Shown here: positions 59,185 to 64,000 of the stretch, in pieces
Layout: each line of letters opens with the position of its first letter
How positions within the stretch are numbered: position 1 is the first letter of the stretch
From: Stomorhina lunata
Taxonomy: Eukaryota > Arthropoda > Insecta > Diptera > Rhiniidae
Length of the DNA stretch: 64,000 bases
NCBI GenBank assembly: GCA_933228675.1
Contig: OW121742.1
Location: 41,056,976 to 41,120,975 of the forward strand
Reading direction: 5' to 3'
Notes under the pieces: model-generated
Told to the model about the DNA's origin: nothing
Database searches by the model: none
Seen by the model: only the letters and a program-made list of their open reading frames with translations
Translations under genes and position numbers: made by a program

Positions 59185-59342
59185 AGCTGTGTTCCAGAAC
59201 TACCAATACTGTACAATATTGTACAATTTTTAACCAGAAATTACAATTAAGTAATTTTTTTTCAGTACAGGAACACTTTCCTGTAGTTTCTGATTAAAAC
59301 TTGTACAATATTGTACAGTATTGGTAGTTCTGGAACACAGCT
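59185..59342. mobile_element. Foldback MITE, 158 bp
   Basis: Perfect 42-bp inverted ends starting AGCTGTGTTCCAGAACTACC and including the inner palindrome TGTACAATATTGTACA. The spacer is about 60 bp. The perfect arms suggest a young copy. The superfamily is unknown. Confidence 0.85.
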
Positions 59343-59440
59343 AAAATTTTGTTTAAAAAATTTACTGTAAGAAATTCTTCTAAAATTTACTATTTATAGG
59401 AAGTTTTTTTCGAAAATTTACCTATAGGATTTCTTTTTTT
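59343..59440 (-). repeat. Array F-like monomers, reverse
   Basis: Two or three units such as AATTTACTATTTATAGGAA, the reverse complement of the array F unit (CCTATAAATAGT). They lie about 1 kb left of array F in opposite orientation. Confidence 0.6.
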
Positions 59441-60415
59441 TGGAATGATTTGGGTCTTAATAATAGTTTTTTTTAAACCATAGAAATTGTTAATTTTTTT
59501 AACCTGTATCTAGTTTTACCACCTTCATTTAAACATGTAAAAGAATCTGTTGCACAAAAATATCATAAATTTTCAAGTTAATAAAAAGCGAAAAAAAATA
59601 CCAAGGTTGTTATTAACCAGAAGACTGACTCCTAGAAAAATTAGAACCAACTTCCATCATTCAAATCAGCAACAAACAAATCAAACAAACATCCAACCAA
59701 CCAACCAAGAATATATTCATCCAGCCAAACATTAAACAGAGCAACAGCAGCAACAGAACAAACTCAACGCCACTATATCATGATCTTTATCTAAAGTGAG
59801 AATTTATAACAAAAGTTATATAAAACAATCACCAGAAAACGAAGAATAAGATTTAAAAACTAAAGAAGCAGAAGATGTATAAAACAACAAGATACAAACA
59901 ACAAGTAATAGGATGATAATGAAACAGAAAACTACAAATGTTGCATGCAACAACTGACGCTGGTTTCATAAGCAACATTATTAAACTACAAAAATTACCA
60001 CAGTCACCAACGCCTCAAAAGTACCACCTCTCTTAGCTCCTGCTGCTGATGATGAGACCAATGAACACCACAATGTGGGATATGATGATGATGATGAGGT
60101 GGCTGTTTTGGCTGCCTCCTGAACTAATGTATAAAAAAAAAGTTAAGGCCAAACAACCAACATAATCGGCATGTTTCTACGCGCCTACAACGCCTTAATA
60201 CTTCAACATTCCTAAGGAGTTGGCTCTAGCAGAAGTCACTAACACCAGCACTATCACCACCACCGCCGACATCATCATCATCACGCCAGGAAATCTCTCT
60301 TAGAAAGAAAATTAAGACTTCAAAAATATTGGCATTACAGAATGGAAGCGGAGGAAAATTTATCATTTCAAGCATTAACAAGCAGTCGATGTATCATAAA
60401 AAAATCTTCGAAATC
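59441..60415. other. Unique CA-rich sequence, non-coding as far as visible
   Basis: CAA/CCAA/CAGCAA-rich sequence (59,650-59,760) and short GATGAT tracts, like fly 5' UTR or intron DNA. The only open frame (59,550-59,735) is low-complexity. A non-coding exon here cannot be excluded, but nothing supports one. Confidence 0.45.
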
Positions 60416-61530
60416 AATTTTTGAAAAATTTTTCTGTAAAAAATAGTAAATTTTTGAAAAAATTTCCTATAAATAGTCAATTTTTCGAAAAAATTTCCTA
60501 TAAATAGTCAATTTTCGAAAAATTTCCTATAAATAGTCAATTTTCGAAAAAATTTCCTATAAATAGTCAATTTTCGAAAAATTTCCTATAAATAGTCAAT
60601 TTTCGAAAAATTTCCTATAAATAAGTCAATTTTCAAACAATTTCCTTTAAATAGTCAATTTTCGAAAAATTTCGTATAAAATAATCAATTTTCGAAAAAT
60701 TTCGTATAAATAATCAATTTTCGAAAAAATTTCGTAAAAATAATCAATTTTCGAAAAATTTCCTATAAATAGTAAATTTTTGAAAATATTTTTATAAATA
60801 GTAAAATTTCGTCAAATTTTTCCTATAAATAGTGAATTTTCGAAAAATTTCCTATAAATAGTCAATTTTCGAAAAAATTTCCTATAAATAGTCAATTTTC
60901 GAAAAAATTTCCTATAAATAGTCAATTTTCGAAAAATTTCCTATAAATAGTCAATTTTAGAAAAATTTCCTATTAATAGTCAATTTTAGAAAAAATTTCC
61001 TATAAATAGTCAATTTCCGAAAAATTTCCTATAAATAGTCAATTTTTCGAAAAATTTTCTATAAATAGTCAATTTTCGAAAAATTTCCTATAGTCAATTT
61101 TCAAACAATTTCCTTTAAATAGTCAATTTTCGAAAAAATTTCGTATAAATAATCAATTTTCGAAAAATTTCGTATAAAATAATCAATTTTCGAAAAAATT
61201 TCGTAAAAAATTAATCAATTTTCGAAAAATTTCCTATAAATAGTAAATTTTTGAAAATATTTTTATAAATAGTAAAATTTCGTAAAATTTTCCTATAAAA
61301 NNNNNNNNNNNNNNNNNNNNNNNNNNNNNNNNNNNNNNNNNNNNNNNNNNNNNNNNNNNNNNNNNNNNNNNNNNNNNNNNNNNNNNNNNNNNNNNNNNNN
61401 NNNNNNNNNNNNNNNNNNNNNNNNNNNNNNNNNNNNNNNNNNNNNNNNNNNNNNNNNNNNNNNNNNNNNNNNNNNNNNNNNNNNNNNNNNNNNNNNNNNN
61501 AAATAGTCAATTTTCGAAAAATTTTCTTAA
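60416..61530 (+). repeat. Satellite array F, 29-30-bp monomers
   Basis: Units of GAAAAATTTCCTATAAATAG then TCAATTTTC, spaced 29-30 bp (CCTAT at 60,497, 60,526 and 60,556). A ~600-bp block appears twice: the subtype order around 60,640-60,800 recurs at 61,085-61,290. An assembly gap interrupts the array. Confidence 0.92.
61301..61500. other. Assembly gap (200 N)
   Basis: Exactly 200 N bases inside array F. The round length suggests a placeholder; the true array length is unknown. Confidence 0.99.
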
Positions 61531-63515
61531 ACTTTCTTTTCTAAAGTCCGATCTACCATTATTTTTACATTACACTTAAACCACTTATTGCTTCCAATAG
61601 TTAACGGTATTCTCACTAAAACCATATAATGTGTTTGATCGGTTTGATATCAGATCATATAAGTTTATTAAACTAGAATTTCATTATCATAATTAAAACA
61701 AAAATTTAAACAAAATGTGACAATTTCAGCTTAAGTATTAAATATTTCGCATTAAATGCAACATTTTCTCCATTTCAACACATAATGCCACATGTAGCCT
61801 ACTTAAGCTTTCCCAATGTATATAAATGTTCCATGAATAAGTTAAGGCAAAAAAAAAACAAAATAAGGTGCGGTTGTAAGTGAATGGTTTTAACACCTAA
61901 AGTAGCATTTAAGGACATCATTGTCACCATCTTCGATGGTCATGTGTAAATCGAGAATAGTATAATGATGATGATGATGACGATGCTCCCCATCATCATT
62001 ACGACAGAGCTAATGATGATTTGATGTGAGCTTTTCTGCACAACCCACTTAAATGTTAAGAAGAATTAAGAACAAAATGAACAAAAAGACGCACAATATT
62101 GATCTGGAATTTATGCCAATATATGGTAATACAGATGAACGTGTCTACTCCCCAAGTGCATCATCATTGTCATCATCATTATTTGTAATGCCCATCACCT
62201 CAATGTCACACTGTTTTGTAATCTTCTTTGCCGTATACTCGTACATTACACTGTACTTTTTTTGGATGTTGGTGTTGTCTCCTCAATGTTCGTTCGTTTT
62301 TTTCCTTTGTAAAATTCTGTCGTTTGCATGTCATTTTGTTGGTCAGTTGGATTTGAGTCCATTTGCAAATGTTCGGTTGACGTCTAGGCTGATTGTTTGG
62401 TTTTAAACCATTTATGTCGTAAGTAAAATTTTCTCAAAAACTCCTCATTATGTTCATACCTAGAGATTGATAGACAAACTTACAGTTTTTTTTTATACAT
62501 CTACAAACAATTTACATGTCCATGTAAATACACATGTCTGAACATCCCAGCTCTTCAGATTGACACGGAAAACCTCAATACTTTTGTAAGTTTGTGTTTT
62601 TTTTTTTTTGGCTATAGCAATGATCCTTGATATCTTCTAGTGGTTAAATCTTTGGTTATGCGTAATTTATAGTTTACATTGACTTGATGAAGTGGTGTCA
62701 CAATGCATTATTGACATCTTTGCCTTCTTCCTGTACATGTTAACTTAACAGTTGTAAATATGAAAGTGTGTAATGTTTTCATAGGTAGTAGCATACATAT
62801 GTAGTAGGTCGTTTTTATTTTGATGGTAGGTGCGTTGGTCGTCTGTATGCTTCATTAGACACCATCATCCCATCCAATATCATCAGCATCATTATCATCA
62901 TTACCATTATAGACTTTTCCCCAATTGATAGTCGTCACATTATAATGCCACCTTCTTCTTGGAACCACTCATTTTGACTTTATTTGTTGTGTCATCCATG
63001 TAACCATGTGTAAACGCTTTGGATTTGACTTGTTTCTGGGTTGGTCATTCTGTCATTTAGTCATTTAGTCAGTTTAGTCTTTAGTTTTGTTGCTTCTTTG
63101 GTTGGATGATGTTGATTTTGTTTGCATCATTAAGTTGTTAAATAAATCAAGAGACCAGTGTCATAGGAAAGCTCAAATTAAGTGTTGCATTTACCTAATC
63201 GTATGTGGTCATATCAAAGTTATATACAATTTTACATGTTGATATACATACATATGTTACATATGTATTTGCAGTTAGGAAACCATATAAAATGTAAATA
63301 GACATTGCCATTTATGTTAATGTATTTATACTAATTTGATTTTGTTGCATTTAAGGATTTTGGTTAACGAATCTCTATTAACTAATGATGAGAAATCAAT
63401 AGTGATATAATATGAGGTATTAAACTTTGAAAGTCTTCATTATAAAAAGGATAGGTAAATATATTTTGTAATAAATTTAATAAAAGATTAATTATAATCA
63501 AGGATGGGCGAACAA
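61531..63515. other. Unique non-coding sequence with CAT/ATG triplet tracts
   Basis: Contains ATGATGATGATGATGACGAT (61,964-61,983) and CATCATCATTGTCATCATC tracts near 62,160 and 62,880. A 117-codon frame at 62,053-62,406 is rich in F, S and V and has no recognisable motif, so it is not called. Confidence 0.5.
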
Positions 63516-63724
63516 AAAATTGTATCATTTTTTTATAAATAATTTTTTGATCAAAATTTTTTGTATAACAAATTTTTTTATGAAAAATTTTTCTATAGAA
63601 AATTCTTTTATCAAGAATTTTTTTATAAAAAATTTTTTTGTTAAAAATTTTTCTATAGAAAATTTTTTATCAAAAATTTTTCTATGGAAAATTTTTTATC
63701 AAAAATGTTTCTATGGAAAATTTT
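63516..63724 (+). repeat. Array E-type monomers, short block
   Basis: About seven degenerate units of TTTTTATCAAAAATTTTTCT with TATAG/TATGG cores, ending exactly where HINE-A starts. Confidence 0.8.
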
Positions 63725-64000
63725 TATACCCTTCACCACCATAGGTGGAAAGGGTATTTTAAGTTTGTGCTGATGTATGTAACGCATAGAAATATTTGTC
63801 TTAGACCCATCTATTTAGTATACCAATAGGCTTAGAATCACTTTCTGAGTCGATTTAGCGATGTCCGTCCGTATGGCTGGCTGGACGGCTGGCTGGCTGG
63901 ACCCCCATGTAAACAGGCCGCAATTCTAAGGATAATTTGATGAAATTTGGCACAGATCATTTTTTTGATAATGGGACTATGGCTATTGAAATTCGTCAAA
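63725..64000 (+). mobile_element. HINE-A, 5' part, continues beyond window
   Basis: TATACCCTTCACCACCATAG, GTATGTAACGCATAGAAATA, TGAGTCGATTTAGCGATGTC and the GGCTGGCTGGA tract are all present. Truncated only by the window end. Confidence 0.85.

Noticed and set aside
62053..62406. 117-codon frame as a possible small membrane protein or exon
   Set aside because: Low complexity, microsatellite-containing (CATCAT tracts giving S runs), no motif and no convincing splice or promoter context.

Overview
The window is AT-rich nuclear DNA from a fly. A calyptrate such as a blow fly or house/stable fly relative is the best guess, from the DINE-1-like/Helentron-type repeats with GTCC/GTCT tracts, the DD41D mariner elements and the I/LOA-like LINEs. 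The species cannot be fixed from sequence alone. I find no host protein-coding exon that I can support. Everything with clear coding potential is transposon-derived: an intact DD41D mariner transposase (52,711-53,796, minus), a 5'-truncated LINE ORF with RNase H (28,743-30,116, plus), a decayed relative of that LINE (about 16.5-17.8 kb, minus) and an internally deleted DD41D mariner (42,227-42,936).

The first ~25.5 kb and parts of 35-41 kb and 60-61.5 kb are tandem arrays. Most belong to one superfamily built on a palindromic core, TTTTTCTATAGAAAAA, with monomers of 29-31 bp (arrays A, C, D, E, F) or about 35 bp (array B). Array A (983-4,353) switches orientation near 3,970 and recurs in the opposite orientation at 22.5-25.5 kb. 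Array B (6.0-9.1 kb) is mirrored by an inverted copy at 10.8-13.7 kb, around about 1 kb of unique sequence. A 183-bp higher-order unit of array B is triplicated at 9,141-9,689. Between the arrays lies unique-looking non-coding DNA, as expected for a large intron or intergenic region near heterochromatin.

From 27 to 59 kb the window is a nest of mobile elements. They include three DINE-1/HINE-like subfamilies (A, B, C) with different terminal hairpins, and two copies of a repeat (R3) made of 132-bp modules that each carry a GTGGCGCC(A/T)AC-type site. There are two full copies and one partial copy of a 1.25-kb TIR element with tRNA-like segments, a Transib-like non-autonomous element with CACAGTG ends and a 5-bp target duplication, and several foldback MITEs. 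A 5.05-kb tandem duplication (38,733-43,782 and from 43,783) gives a relative clock: the deleted mariner in copy 1 has a precise empty TA site in copy 2.

The last 5 kb holds a small foldback MITE, array F with a 200-base assembly gap, about 2 kb of unique sequence with CAT/ATG triplet tracts, and the start of another HINE-A copy. No rRNA gene, CRISPR array, operon or bacterial feature is present.
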